From a virus: 64,000 nucleotides of DNA. Location: positions 1-64,000 of the IMG/VR virus record IMGVR_UViG_3300025131_000021, one strand, 5' to 3'. Shown here in pieces: positions 1-9,938 of the stretch. The position numbers were made by a program, and so were the translations under genes. The notes under the pieces were generated by a model. The model made no database searches, was not told where the DNA came from, and was given only the letters and a program-made list of their open reading frames with translations. The first letter of the stretch is position 1. Each line of letters begins with the position of its first letter.

Positions 1-3000
1 AGTATGGCAAATCTGATAACTATTAAGACCAACACTAACTGCACTTGCTGTTTTAGAAACTTTTGCTTTAAACACTCTATAAAAATTACTTGGATAAATT
101 TTGCTTGAACCTGATACACCTACACCTGTTGCACTAACTGTATTTGCATCAATATCTTCAGTAATACACATTGAACTTGTTAAACCTGAATTATCACTAG
201 CAGTAAAAGTAATTGCACCATCTGCGGATCCATTAACCAATGCACAAACTGCACCTGCGGCTGAATTATATGCATAAGAGCTAATTATATCTGAGTCGAT
301 TGTTCCGCCAGTATCTGTTGTTCTATCAACTGCTGAACCTGCCGATAATGTAGCACCGCCAGTATTGTCTGTAAATCCATGTGCTAACTTAGGACTTGTT
401 CCAGTATCTTCACCTGTAAAACCTATTGTTTTAGCACTTAATCCGGCTGGTGCGGCAGGCGTTGCTAAAATATCCATAGTAAAGTTTTCAGTATCATCAG
501 TAGCATTTAAACTTAATGTTGGATTATATGCTAATAAATTACCATTATATGTTCCTGTTCCTACTGATGTATAATCATGTGTAATGTTAGTTCCTACATC
601 ACCTGGATTACTACTACCGTGGGCCATGCAATCAAGAGCTGAACTATCGCCCCAATTATATTCATAGCATGTAGCATTTTGTGATGTATTAGCGGCACAT
701 CCTAACGCATAATTAAGTCCATCATATCCAGTTACAGCATATCCTCTAACGTTGCTTGCATTATCAATACCTGTTGATTCGTTTTGGAATATTACTGCTA
801 CATTAGATCTTGGATCTGGCTTAATTGTTATTGTACATGCCGATGTTACAAACGGACTGCTTGTGTGTCCGTTATATGCTTGCAAGCATACATCACGTGT
901 TACTGTGGTACCTGAGGCTTGTTCACCTGTTGTTAAATCAAAAGTATGTGCAACGGCAACATTATAATCGCCTGCTCCACCGCCTCCTGCGGCAACTTCG
1001 CATGTTGAACCATCATCAAATGTCCACTTCCAACAGTTTCCTGCACCAAAATTACTTGCAGATCCTAGTGTATCAACAGTACCTGTAAAGTTAACAACTA
1101 AACCACTTGTTGCTTCTTCATTATTTCCACTATTAACATCACTTGTAAATGCTGGTGTTTGTGAACTCCAAACACATACACATTTAACTTCGCTAAGTGG
1201 AAGTACTGACGGGTTAGTTGTGCTATGATTATCCATTCTCAAACATACTGAATAACGTGTATCTGCATCTGGTGAATTTGTCCATGTGTGTGCTAATCCT
1301 GCACCATCTCGTCCACCTGCGGCGGCATCAGTTGCAATACATGCATCGGAACTATCACCCCAAAATATTGTATAATCAGCAGTATTACCATATGAAGTTG
1401 TAGCACCTGTTTCTGTTGATGTATTGCATATGCAAGCGGCTGAAGCACTATCCCAGCCAGCAGTTGTAACATTTGCCGGATTTCCATCATACATTGCCCA
1501 TTCAATATCCGGAGTTGGAGTAGCAATTAACATATAATCTGTACAATCTAATGTTATTTCTGAACCATAACCTATACCACTTGTATGCTTTGCAGTTGCA
1601 CAAACTGTATTACATCCTACTGCACCCGATCCATATGTTTTTGAAACTGTACATGAACCATCACACGATACACTTGTTAATTTGCAATCCGAAGTTCCGT
1701 CACCCCAGTCGATATCAATACATGATGGATTACCCATCCAGCAAAATGTAAAAGCAATAGCGGTATTAGCACTTGAAATACATTGTCCTGCATCATAATC
1801 CGAATCTGTACTCCAAGATATATCTCTAACATAAGTATCTCGTCTTACATTTAATATTGTATCGTTTAAAATATGAATTGCGTCTGCTAAACCATCTGTG
1901 TTTTCAAGACATACACTAGCACCTTCTCGTGTTCCGCTATATCCAGATGTTAATTGTGGTGTTCTGTGGAATACACCTGCATATCCGGCCGGTGTACCAA
2001 TAGCACTACCAGACCCTGACGAATCAGTTATTACATTAGCGACACATAAATCAGCAAGTGCCGTTCCAAGTTTTAATTCAAATTTATCAGTTGTTTCGTT
2101 CCATGTAATATGTGCATTATCATCAGTTCCACGTTCAATTTCAAGTCCTGCATTTTCTGATGGTGTTCCTGTTTCGTCGGCATTTAATGTCATAATTGCA
2201 TCGCCAATCAGCACACAATTTGAACATACCGCAGTTTGCGTTCCTGCTACTGTTAAACTACCACCTATATGAACATCACATCCTACACCTAAACCACCTG
2301 TTACAATAACTGCACCACTTGAAGCAGATGTTGAATTTGTTGTATCTGTTACACAAGTTGCACCAGAAACATCTGCGTCACCTGTTACTGATAAACGTGA
2401 TGCTGAAAACGTTAAGTTTGAACTATCTTCTACTTCACCATTTGTTCCTGCTAATGCAATTCTTCCTGTTGTTAAATCACATACTTGTAAACTACTTGCT
2501 ATACCACATGCTAATGTTGCGGTACCTGTAGTATTAATAGTATCTGCACAAATATCATCAATATATGCATCTTCCCATCTCTTAGTGGTAGCACCTAAAT
2601 TATATGTATCACTTGCATTAGGAATAATATGAGAATGTACATCCGCACCAATTGTTAATTCATCTGTATCTGCATCACCTAAAGTAATATTACCGCTGGC
2701 AGTAATATTTGCACCAATAATATTACCAGTTGCATTTATATTTCCACCAACACATACATCACATGCTACACCAAGACCACCTTTTACTTGTAATGCTCCT
2801 GTGGTAGTACTTGTTGAATTTGTTACATCACAAAAAATACCAGTACAAGCATCTACATCATCAATAAATCCATCTTCCCATCGTTGTGTAACAGAACCTA
2901 AATTATATGTATCACTTGCATTAGGAATAATATGAGATGTAATATCACCACTAACAGTAATATCATCTGCGGCTGTATCACCTAAAGTAACATCACCGCT

Positions 3001-3423
3001 AAGTTGTACGCCATCAGCAAACACTTTATTAAATGCTTGTGTTGAACTACCTAAACAAACAGTACTTTCAAAGGTTAAATCAAAACATGCTCCTGTACCA
3101 GTTCCACCTGCGGTTGCGTTTCCAGTTGTAGTTGTTGGCTTAACATCATAGATGCCAGCACATTTAATAGCGGCAGTTTGGATAATTCCACTACCGTCAA
3201 CAGTTTGTACACAGATTGTTCCTACTTCCGATCCTGATGCAGTGGTTGCGCCAGTATTGTCTACGCAGATAATATCGTTTGCGGTGTATCCTGTTCCTGC
3301 GGTATTAATCGAAATAGCGGTAAGATTGAGTGAAGCAAGTAGATTACCCCTAAGGTACCCGCCTGCCTTTGCTAATTTTTTCTTTTCAAGTTTGTTAATT
3401 AACCCGGTATTAATTATGCTCAT
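1..3423 (-). CDS. PKD-domain tail fibre/appendage protein (partial, runs off window)
   Basis: The minus-strand frame is open from an ATG at 3423 to base 1 (1141 codons, no stop), so the C-terminus lies outside the window. The N-terminal half has phage-fibre repeats: an SHIIPNASDTYNLG-type motif followed by RWED occurs twice, and GGLGVACDVxxGG-type motifs recur. From about residue 560 at least four PKD-like motifs appear at roughly 115-130 residue spacing (IDWGDGTS, FWGDSSD, WTFDDGS, NWGDSS), so this half looks like a string of Ig-like PKD domains. Such modules usually extend or decorate virion appendages and bind glycans or proteins. Cysteine is unusually frequent. A GGAAG lies 5 nt before the ATG. 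It is the promoter-proximal gene of the cassette that continues beyond the left edge. Structural role confident; exact function unknown. Confidence 0.82.
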   Translation of the reverse strand, partial: MSIINTGLINKLEKKKLAKAGGYLRGNLLASLNLTAISINTAGTGYTANDIICVDNTGATTASGSEVGTICVQTVDGSGIIQTAAIKCAGIYDVKPTTTTGNATAGGTGTGACFDLTFESTVCLGSSTQAFNKVFADGVQLSGDVTLGDTAADDITVSGDITSHIIPNASDTYNLGSVTQRWEDGFIDDVDACTGIFCDVTNSTSTTTGALQVKGGLGVACDVCVGGNINATGNIIGANITASGNITLGDADTDELTIGADVHSHIIPNASDTYNLGATTKRWEDAYIDDICADTINTTGTATLACGIASSLQVCDLTTGRIALAGTNGEVEDSSNLTFSASRLSVTGDADVSGATCVTDTTNSTSASSGAVIVTGGLGVGCDVHIGGSLTVAGTQTAVCSNCVLIGDAIMTLNADETGTPSENAGLEIERGTDDNAHITWNETTDKFELKLGTALADLCVANVITDSSGSGSAIGTPAGYAGVFHRTPQLTSGYSGTREGASVCLENTDGLADAIHILNDTILNVRRDTYVRDISWSTDSDYDAGQCISSANTAIAFTFCWMGNPSCIDIDWGDGTSDCKLTSVSCDGSCTVSKTYGSGAVGCNTVCATAKHTSGIGYGSEITLDCTDYMLIATPTPDIEWAMYDGNPANVTTAGWDSASAACICNTSTETGATTSYGNTADYTIFWGDSSDACIATDAAAGGRDGAGLAHTWTNSPDADTRYSVCLRMDNHSTTNPSVLPLSEVKCVCVWSSQTPAFTSDVNSGNNEEATSGLVVNFTGTVDTLGSASNFGAGNCWKWTFDDGSTCEVAAGGGGAGDYNVAVAHTFDLTTGEQASGTTVTRDVCLQAYNGHTSSPFVTSACTITIKPDPRSNVAVIFQNESTGIDNASNVRGYAVTGYDGLNYALGCAANTSQNATCYEYNWGDSSALDCMAHGSSNPGDVGTNITHDYTSVGTGTYNGNLLAYNPTLSLNATDDTENFTMDILATPAAPAGLSAKTIGFTGEDTGTSPKLAHGFTDNTGGATLSAGSAVDRTTDTGGTIDSDIISSYAYNSAAGAVCALVNGSADGAITFTASDNSGLTSSMCITEDIDANTVSATGVGVSGSSKIYPSNFYRVFKAKVSKTASAVSVGLNSYQICHT

Positions 3424-3450
3424 TTAACTTCCAATACACCTTTGTAGTAA

Positions 3451-3458
3451 TATTTATT
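3451..3458 (-). promoter_or_regulatory. T4 late-type promoter octamer (AATAAATA)
   Basis: AATAAATA on the minus strand, one mismatch from the T4 late consensus TATAAATA, placed 27 nt before the ATG of the PKD-domain protein. gp55 encoded in this window would be the cognate factor. Inferred from motif and position only. Confidence 0.45.
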
Positions 3459-3460
3459 TG

Positions 3461-3886
3461 TCATATTTTAGTCCATGTTGTACATACTAACTGATCATCT
3501 ACGTTATATGTCAAACATTGAGTAAAAAGTTTTGTTGATCCATTTGTGTCATAGTAATCAACTATGTTTAAATTATCGTTGCTATCATAACATAAACATT
3601 GCATGTTTCCGGTTACATAACAAACTTTCTCCATTAAGTCACTGGCATTATATACCATACAAGATACATTAGTTTCATTTAATGCCGAATCTAATCTATT
3701 TGCTACCCGTACCCAATTATCATCATAATATGTTTCTAAAGAACATATTGTTGAGTTATATCTCAAAAGTCCATCTACTGGTGTTCCATCACGTTGTGCA
3801 GTTGTTCCAACCGAAACTTTAATGGAACCAGTTCCATCGAATCTTGGGTTTTCAGACATTAGTGATGTTGGTACTCTTGTTGTCAT
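3461..3886 (-). CDS. Small fibre-like structural protein
   Basis: 141 residues. The N-terminal half carries the common phage-fibre signature SVGTTAQR...GLLRYNST...LETYYDDNW, which also occurs in the 116-aa and 312-aa proteins of this cassette, so these three are probably related virion proteins or attachment modules. The C-terminal half contains short alternating segments with several cysteines (MQCLCYDSND). AAGGA lies upstream of the ATG. No enzymatic motif seen. It sits between two other short structural genes, probably co-transcribed. Function inferred from context and the shared motif. Confidence 0.6.
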   Translation of the reverse strand: MTTRVPTSLMSENPRFDGTGSIKVSVGTTAQRDGTPVDGLLRYNSTICSLETYYDDNWVRVANRLDSALNETNVSCMVYNASDLMEKVCYVTGNMQCLCYDSNDNLNIVDYYDTNGSTKLFTQCLTYNVDDQLVCTTWTKI

Positions 3887-3896
3887 AAAAAAATCC

Positions 3897-4163
3897 TTAT
3901 AATACTACATGTATTCTTGCTACTATGTCAACACTTAATGGTGGAGCAGTTACAAAAATAATTGTTTGTGTACTATTATTAAAAGTATAATCTGTTGTCG
4001 GTTTTTGTAAAACACCTGATAATTGCACCATTAAATCTTTCGCATCAACGCTTCTTTCACTGGCTGGAAAGTTGCTTAACGCATAATCGGTTAGGCTCCC
4101 GTCCCCAACGAACGTCCACATCATAAGATCTGAATTTATTAATGGTTGGCCAATGTATGACAT
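3897..4163 (-). CDS. Small structural protein, fibre cassette
   Basis: 88 residues. The pattern WTFVGDGSLTDYAL, then VQLSGVLQKPTTDYTF and IIFVTAPP, is the short beta-rich module found in many phage fibre proteins (GDG-T-F..., V-V-NG-V/L-Q-P-DYT...). The same module type recurs in the 454-aa fibre gene and in the 3592-aa protein. Here it stands alone as a gene. AAGGGA is the likely ribosome binding site. Function inferred: virion appendage component. Confidence 0.6.
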   Translation of the reverse strand: MSYIGQPLINSDLMMWTFVGDGSLTDYALSNFPASERSVDAKDLMVQLSGVLQKPTTDYTFNNSTQTIIFVTAPPLSVDIVARIHVVL

Positions 4164-4186
4164 AAAATTCCCTTGTTATATAATAT

Positions 4187-4516
4187 TTAGCTGAGTTCTA
4201 AAACACTCATTACAACGTCACAATCCGTACTTGAACTTTGCAATTTCAAACTATCATTCGGTTCTAAATTTACTACTTTATCGACAACTAATGTTGTATT
4301 TTTAAAAACAGTAATATCCTTCATGATATATTTGTCGGTAGCCGCACTTGCATCATGCAAGACAAGACTAACAACAATACCACCGGTTATTAATTTATTT
4401 GAAATATATATTGCATGAACAATGGAGCCATTTATACTCGCACCTGCGGTATATAGGGTTTCTAATGTGTCTGCGGTAGTAATTGTAGTTGATGTATTTT
4501 TAAATGCAATAGCCAT
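4187..4516 (-). CDS. Conserved-looking small virion protein
   Basis: 109 residues, beta-rich, beginning MAIAFKNTSTTI, with a pattern (VHAIYISN, IVVSLVLHD, IMKDITVFKNTTL, LEPNDSLKL) like small structural proteins encoded beside fibres in marine T4-like phages. No signal peptide, membrane segment or enzyme motif. A late-type octamer lies about 30 nt upstream, so it may start its own late transcript. Function unknown; virion association inferred from neighbours. Confidence 0.55.
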   Translation of the reverse strand: MAIAFKNTSTTITTADTLETLYTAGASINGSIVHAIYISNKLITGGIVVSLVLHDASAATDKYIMKDITVFKNTTLVVDKVVNLEPNDSLKLQSSSTDCDVVMSVLELS

Positions 4517-4545
4517 TAGGCAACGTCCATAAAATCTATTTTAGA

Positions 4546-4553
4546 TATTTATC
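4546..4553 (-). promoter_or_regulatory. T4 late-type promoter octamer (GATAAATA)
   Basis: GATAAATA followed by TCT on the minus strand; the same GATAAATATCT string is found before the nucleotidyltransferase gene at 34526. It overlaps the stop codon of the S74 fibre gene and lies 29 nt before the ATG at 4516. Confidence 0.5.
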
Positions 4554-7500
4554 TATTTTAGATCTTCCAGCGCCTTGACTTTTGAGGACAGTTCTTTAAT
4601 TGCATTAGTTAAAATAGGTATCATTTTAACATAATCCAACCAATAATCTGATTCTTTTTCATTATCATTAGGGGTATGTTGCAACATTGATACTGTATTC
4701 TTATCAATTCCTAATTCAGTCAATGCATCTTCCATTTCCTGTGCAATAAAACCAAACTGCTTTGGATCAGTATTATCACTTACAGTTGTTCTATAACTAA
4801 TAGGATCTAAACAAGTGACAAATTCCAGTCCTAATGGTAGTGATTCAATATCACATTTAATTTTTCTATCAGAAGGTGATTGTGTCGCATCAGTGCTAAT
4901 TGCGTACACTTCAGTACCTTGTTTTTGTATAGAAAGTACTTTACCATTAGTAGCATCATTGCGATTTAGTGTCATTGTAGTAACATTCGGACTTATAAAT
5001 GTACTAGCACCATCGCATGTAATGCACATTCTTTTTACTGGTGTACCGTGTGTATAAACAATATAATCTCCAGATGCATCCATGCACATATCATTTGTAC
5101 TATTAAATTGTAATGCTCCGCCAGAATTGAAGCATATATTAGAGCAATAACTTACAGTATCACAAAATGTTGTTGCTCCTTGAAATGTAACTGCGCCAGT
5201 ATTTGAATTAATTGCCGAAACAATGTTAGCATCAGATGCCCATTTATTTGTTAATCCTTCTACTAAGTCATCTGTAGTTTCAGCTCTTAATAATATACCA
5301 CCTTGTTTACCCATGCTAGTATGATTAGCACAACCATAAGAATATCTAGCCTTTGCACTTGTTGGTACAACAAATTGAATATAGGTAGTCGCGGCATTAG
5401 TAAAAGAGGCAACATAATCTGCGGCTGTGGAATATGTATTTCCTCCAACATGATATGATACTCCGGCTGGAGTAGTTGGATTTGATCCTCCATTAAAATC
5501 TACATCTTCTGACAATACTAAAGGATGCCCGGCGTTTGATGCTCCTGATTGTATAATTTTATATGTAAAACCTGGTACAAAATATAGATATGGTTGTGGG
5601 CTCCCACTATCAAATTTAAATTTACTATCAACAACAGTAACATCAAGTTCAATAATAGGAGTGGATGCCGCGGCAGTTGAATCCCACTGTGATCCATCCC
5701 ATCTCATATAATCGCCAGTTCCAGGACTTATTGAAGAATTAACATCACATAATTTTTTAATTGAAGCATCTTGAAGATGTGTATTAAAACATGTCTGATC
5801 ATATGGACTTGTTGAGGTTGCCCAGCAAAATGCTGATCCATTATAATAAAGATATGAGTTAGTTGTTGGACCTGCTGGTACATCACATAAAGTTAAAACT
5901 GAGCTATCACAAACATCAGTTGGTAATGTAATTTGCCCGGTTATGTTATTATAAGCACCTATACCAGAAGTAACACAAACGGAAGCTCTTGCTCTAGTAT
6001 CTGTAAAGTATAATGGACTTGCCCCAAATTCATCAATATCGCATGTATATAAATTAATTGCACCAGTTTTTTCATTAACACAAGTTACATCATTAGTATT
6101 TTGATCTGTTTTAACTTTCCAAGATGTTGTACTATGATTATAATATAAAACTTTACCGTCATCAGCTGATGATACTGCATCAACGTCTGATAAACAAGCA
6201 AAATTTGTAGCACAAATTCGTGTATCTACTCGTGCATCTGTATAATATAAGTTTGACGAACCTTCAGTTACGCAATCTGTACTTGTAGTAACATTATCAA
6301 CATATGCTTTTACTGATTGTTGAGATGGTACTTTAGTTGCACTATTTGAAACCATATTATCTTCGTCAACTAAAGCATTTGTTATTCTTGCATCTGCTCT
6401 TGTATCTGTAAAATATAAGTTTGTTGAACCTTCTGTAATTTCGTCTGTATTATCTTTGCTTGCTACTTGTGCATCAACATATGCTTTTACTGATTGCTGA
6501 GATGGAAGTTTTGTTGCACTATCTGAAACCATGTTATCTTCATCAATTAATGCATTTGTAATTCTTGCATCAGCTCTTACATTTGTATAATATAAATTAC
6601 CACTTTCAGTTATATCACATGTACATAAATTAACATCACCGTGTAAACTATTAATACTCGATACAATAGCAGATAGACCCATTATGCCTGTTGTGCTATT
6701 ATATGTTAAAGCGGAACCACTTACAGAAATTGCACTTCTTGCTTTGGCATCTGTATAATATTGATTAACACATTCATTTATATCACAAGAATGAAGTACA
6801 ACCGCTCCTGTTTTTGTATTAACTTGTGATACTGCATCTGTAAAAGACATAACACCAGTACTATTATTATATGCCAAGGATCCACTAACTGTAATTGCGG
6901 CTCTTGCTCTAGCATCTGTGTAATATAAATCAGTATCTTCTGCTAAATCGCATGTTTTCTTAGTTGCAAAATCTGTATCAAAATCAGCAGTTTTATACGT
7001 TGTTGCTGAAATTACTCCAGTTGCACTATTATACGATATATCACCACTACTACTTAAATGAGCTCTTGTTTCTGATGCAACAGGACCAGTAAATGTAAAC
7101 ACACCAGTCGAACTGTTATATACCATGCTACCATCACCGCCAGCATCTGTTAGTGAAACGGCTCCTCTAGCCCTTGCATTTGTATAATATAAATTACCAC
7201 TTTCAGTTATATCACATGTACATAAATTTATAGAACCAGTGTTTGAGTTAACACAAGTAACACCACCCGTTACAGTAATAACACCAGTACTTGAGTTATA
7301 ACTACCTGAACCAGTTACACTAATTGCTCCTCTAGCCCTTGCATCTGTATAATACAAATCAGTACACTCCGAAATATCACAAGTATAATGATTTGAAACA
7401 TCTGAAATTTTACCATATAAACAATCCGAACGTATAGGCTTATTAAACACCCATTCGTCGTTTGTGCTTGCATAAAGTATTGTAGCATATGGAACAGGAT

Positions 7501-8578
7501 TAGCAGAGCAACATAAAGTTAATTTCAATCCACCACTATTTGCGGCCGAAGGGTTAGTAACAGCGGTTCCTAAAATAGTATTAATCGCACCAATATTTTG
7601 TGTTTCACAACTAACTTGAGTTGTTGTTCCACAAACAGTTAAATCACCAGTGATTAATGAATCACCACAAACTGTAACACAAGCACCTGTATCACATGCT
7701 ATTAATGTATTTGTTATAATATCATCTGCAACTAAATCGTTTGTAACTGTAACACAATTAAAAGTTACATTATTAGTTGTGCCAACTGCTTGTCCTATTG
7801 CTACTGCTCCACTTGTAACTGTAACACCTGTTCCAGCAGTTATAGCGGCACGAGCTCTTGCATCTGTATAATATAGATTTCCACTCTCTGTAATATCACA
7901 TGTACATAAATCAATCGAACCTGTATTTTCATTAACACAAGTGACACCACCTGTAACGTTAATAACACCAGTTGAATTGTCGTAACTACCTGAACCAGTT
8001 ACACTAATTGCTCCACGGACTCGTGCAGTTGTATGATATTGATTAGTCGAGCCTTCAGTTAAATCATCTGTATCATTATTATCTAATGATTCTTTTTGTC
8101 CATCAACATCACAACTAATTGTTTGTAATCGAGTAGCAGAAGGGTGCTTTCTGAGTCTTAATAAATTAGCACCTGTGCCAATTTGTATTTCATCAACAAT
8201 AATCTTTTTTAAGTTATTTGAATCATCTTGTATTTTAAGATCGCCTGAAGCATCTCTAGATAATTTTGTACCAGCAATATCAATAGTGGTACCAGCAGTA
8301 TAGATATCGTTCCATCGCTTTGTTGATGAGCCTAAATCTCTACAACAAGTTTGATCAGGAATTAATGAAGTATCAACAGTATCAAACGATGCGTATATAT
8401 TAGCATCGGATGCATATAAATTCGATCCTTCACTTAAATCAGTTGTAGATTTGGCTGTAAAATCCGTATTAAAACAGGATGAAGCATAATCTGTTTTTGC
8501 ATCTATCTGTGTTTGTACATCAGATGTTACGTTTGCTAGAAAAGGTACCTTATCTGCAATATCTCTGGCTCTACTCAT
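4553..8578 (-). CDS. Tail fibre with cupredoxin-like domain and C-terminal S74 chaperone
   Basis: 1341 residues. Residues ~1-970 hold many copies of a fibre repeat built around NLYYTDARAR and YNSSTGV motifs. Residues ~970-1095 form a cupredoxin-like segment in which H1018, C1083, H1086 and M1089 (GHPLVLSE ... GCANHTSMG) match type-1 copper ligands. The C-terminus (SPSDRKIKCDIESL, then IAQEMEDAL and a terminal helix LTNAIKELSSKVKALEDL) is a peptidase-S74 intramolecular chaperone, which trimerises fibres and cleaves itself off; the Ser/Asp and Lys of the motif are present. About 46 cysteines (3.4 %), far above gp6 in the same genome. Its start overlaps the preceding gene by 8 nt. A receptor-binding or side fibre is the likely role. 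Confidence 0.85.
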   Translation of the reverse strand: MSRARDIADKVPFLANVTSDVQTQIDAKTDYASSCFNTDFTAKSTTDLSEGSNLYASDANIYASFDTVDTSLIPDQTCCRDLGSSTKRWNDIYTAGTTIDIAGTKLSRDASGDLKIQDDSNNLKKIIVDEIQIGTGANLLRLRKHPSATRLQTISCDVDGQKESLDNNDTDDLTEGSTNQYHTTARVRGAISVTGSGSYDNSTGVINVTGGVTCVNENTGSIDLCTCDITESGNLYYTDARARAAITAGTGVTVTSGAVAIGQAVGTTNNVTFNCVTVTNDLVADDIITNTLIACDTGACVTVCGDSLITGDLTVCGTTTQVSCETQNIGAINTILGTAVTNPSAANSGGLKLTLCCSANPVPYATILYASTNDEWVFNKPIRSDCLYGKISDVSNHYTCDISECTDLYYTDARARGAISVTGSGSYNSSTGVITVTGGVTCVNSNTGSINLCTCDITESGNLYYTNARARGAVSLTDAGGDGSMVYNSSTGVFTFTGPVASETRAHLSSSGDISYNSATGVISATTYKTADFDTDFATKKTCDLAEDTDLYYTDARARAAITVSGSLAYNNSTGVMSFTDAVSQVNTKTGAVVLHSCDINECVNQYYTDAKARSAISVSGSALTYNSTTGIMGLSAIVSSINSLHGDVNLCTCDITESGNLYYTNVRADARITNALIDEDNMVSDSATKLPSQQSVKAYVDAQVASKDNTDEITEGSTNLYFTDTRADARITNALVDEDNMVSNSATKVPSQQSVKAYVDNVTTSTDCVTEGSSNLYYTDARVDTRICATNFACLSDVDAVSSADDGKVLYYNHSTTSWKVKTDQNTNDVTCVNEKTGAINLYTCDIDEFGASPLYFTDTRARASVCVTSGIGAYNNITGQITLPTDVCDSSVLTLCDVPAGPTTNSYLYYNGSAFCWATSTSPYDQTCFNTHLQDASIKKLCDVNSSISPGTGDYMRWDGSQWDSTAAASTPIIELDVTVVDSKFKFDSGSPQPYLYFVPGFTYKIIQSGASNAGHPLVLSEDVDFNGGSNPTTPAGVSYHVGGNTYSTAADYVASFTNAATTYIQFVVPTSAKARYSYGCANHTSMGKQGGILLRAETTDDLVEGLTNKWASDANIVSAINSNTGAVTFQGATTFCDTVSYCSNICFNSGGALQFNSTNDMCMDASGDYIVYTHGTPVKRMCITCDGASTFISPNVTTMTLNRNDATNGKVLSIQKQGTEVYAISTDATQSPSDRKIKCDIESLPLGLEFVTCLDPISYRTTVSDNTDPKQFGFIAQEMEDALTELGIDKNTVSMLQHTPNDNEKESDYWLDYVKMIPILTNAIKELSSKVKALEDLK

Positions 8579-9935
8579 TGAGCTCCTCCATTAATAACTT
8601 ATAAAATTTCCCATTTGTATGGTTAAAAACTCTTATATATTCTGATTGCTCATCAAGTGTAAAATGTCCGTTATCGTTGTGCATATGTAAATCACCAATA
8701 GTAGTTGACGAAGCAAATACGTCTTTCCAACGTTTTCCTGCTTCTCCTAAACAATGAGTATCATCAACACTAGGAAGAATATGATTTGGAAATGCTTGCA
8801 TCTGGGCACAAGTATAATGACTTGCTGAATCAAATGTTGCATAGGAAACTGTTTCTAATACATCACTAACATTTGCACCTGAATTTAATACAACCGAAGT
8901 ATTGTTGTTTGCTACAAAATCATTTGATGCACCTTCTATTAATTTAATACCATTTAAAAATACATCTATGTGTCCTGTTGTATAGCATTGTGCAGGCGTA
9001 AACGTTGTTTGACTAGCAGTTGCCGTAAATGCTTCTGTTACAATAGTGCTTCTTTCAGCATTACCATTTGTAATACATAATTGTTTCGGGTTTGATCCTG
9101 TATTTGTTGCTATTGTAATACCTGTTCCTGCTACTACTTCTAATGTATCATTATTAGTAGCAACTAAACTGCTTTGTCCTGATACTTCTAATGTTTTATA
9201 TGATACACCTGAACTTCCAACAGTAACAGTACCACTACCATTATCAGTTAATTCAAATCCACAATTAACATCAAATTTAAAAGTATCTACATTTGCTACT
9301 ATGGTATTTGAAACTGGATCGTTTATTTCACATACATTAATAGCAACTCCTGCATCACACCATGCAAAAGCACTACCTGTCCAAATAAGATTTTGATTAC
9401 TACTAGGACTTGCAGGAATATCACATAATGATTCAATACCAACACCTAGTGTTCCGTTTGTAGCACACCCTGATGTACCTATATTAAGTACACCTGTTGA
9501 ATCAGATGATAAAACAGTATCGCATACTGTAAGAGTACCATCCATACTAACATTTCGCAATGTAGCAATATCTTTATTAGCATCAACAACAAGAGCATTA
9601 TTACCGGCTACTGTACCATCTGTAATTCCATTAATTTTTGCAATATCGGTTTCGGAAACACTTTCTGCACCCATACATAATATATCTGTACAAACTGCTG
9701 TAGAAGCACAAATTGTTCCAACATCAATATTGGCTGTTTTTACACCAACTGTATAAACACATTTCCATTGATTTGTATTACCATCGCTCCCGACTCCGTC
9801 TAAACCAATACAATATGAGTCGTGGTCAATAGGTACAATGTTCTGATTAATTTGAGTAAGATCAACACCCGATTGAGTTAGTTGCCTCTTATTGTTATAA
9901 TTAATATTAGGATTAAAATATGAAAAAGATCCCAC
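8571..9935 (-). CDS. Tail fibre-like structural protein
   Basis: 454 residues. The N-terminus begins MGSFSYFNPNINYNNKRQ. A GTICASTAVCTDILCMGA stretch shows the cysteine enrichment typical of this cassette. Near residue ~300 is the module AFTATASQTTFTPAQCYTTG followed by VFLNGIKLIEGASNDFV, a common beta-sandwich fibre module. The C-terminal part (FPNHILPSVDDTHCLGEAGKRW, cited as FPNHILPSVDD and GKRWKDVF) repeats the SHIIPNASDTYNLG-RW motif of the PKD protein and the 253-aa protein. It overlaps the S74 fibre start by 8 nt, suggesting translational coupling. No enzyme motif. Virion appendage by inference. Confidence 0.75.
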   Translation of the reverse strand: MGSFSYFNPNINYNNKRQLTQSGVDLTQINQNIVPIDHDSYCIGLDGVGSDGNTNQWKCVYTVGVKTANIDVGTICASTAVCTDILCMGAESVSETDIAKINGITDGTVAGNNALVVDANKDIATLRNVSMDGTLTVCDTVLSSDSTGVLNIGTSGCATNGTLGVGIESLCDIPASPSSNQNLIWTGSAFAWCDAGVAINVCEINDPVSNTIVANVDTFKFDVNCGFELTDNGSGTVTVGSSGVSYKTLEVSGQSSLVATNNDTLEVVAGTGITIATNTGSNPKQLCITNGNAERSTIVTEAFTATASQTTFTPAQCYTTGHIDVFLNGIKLIEGASNDFVANNNTSVVLNSGANVSDVLETVSYATFDSASHYTCAQMQAFPNHILPSVDDTHCLGEAGKRWKDVFASSTTIGDLHMHNDNGHFTLDEQSEYIRVFNHTNGKFYKLLMEELNE

Positions 9936-9938
9936 TTA

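Noticed and set aside
1898-2272. 124-aa plus-strand ORF
   Set aside because: Antisense shadow of the PKD-domain protein, whose frame is open throughout.
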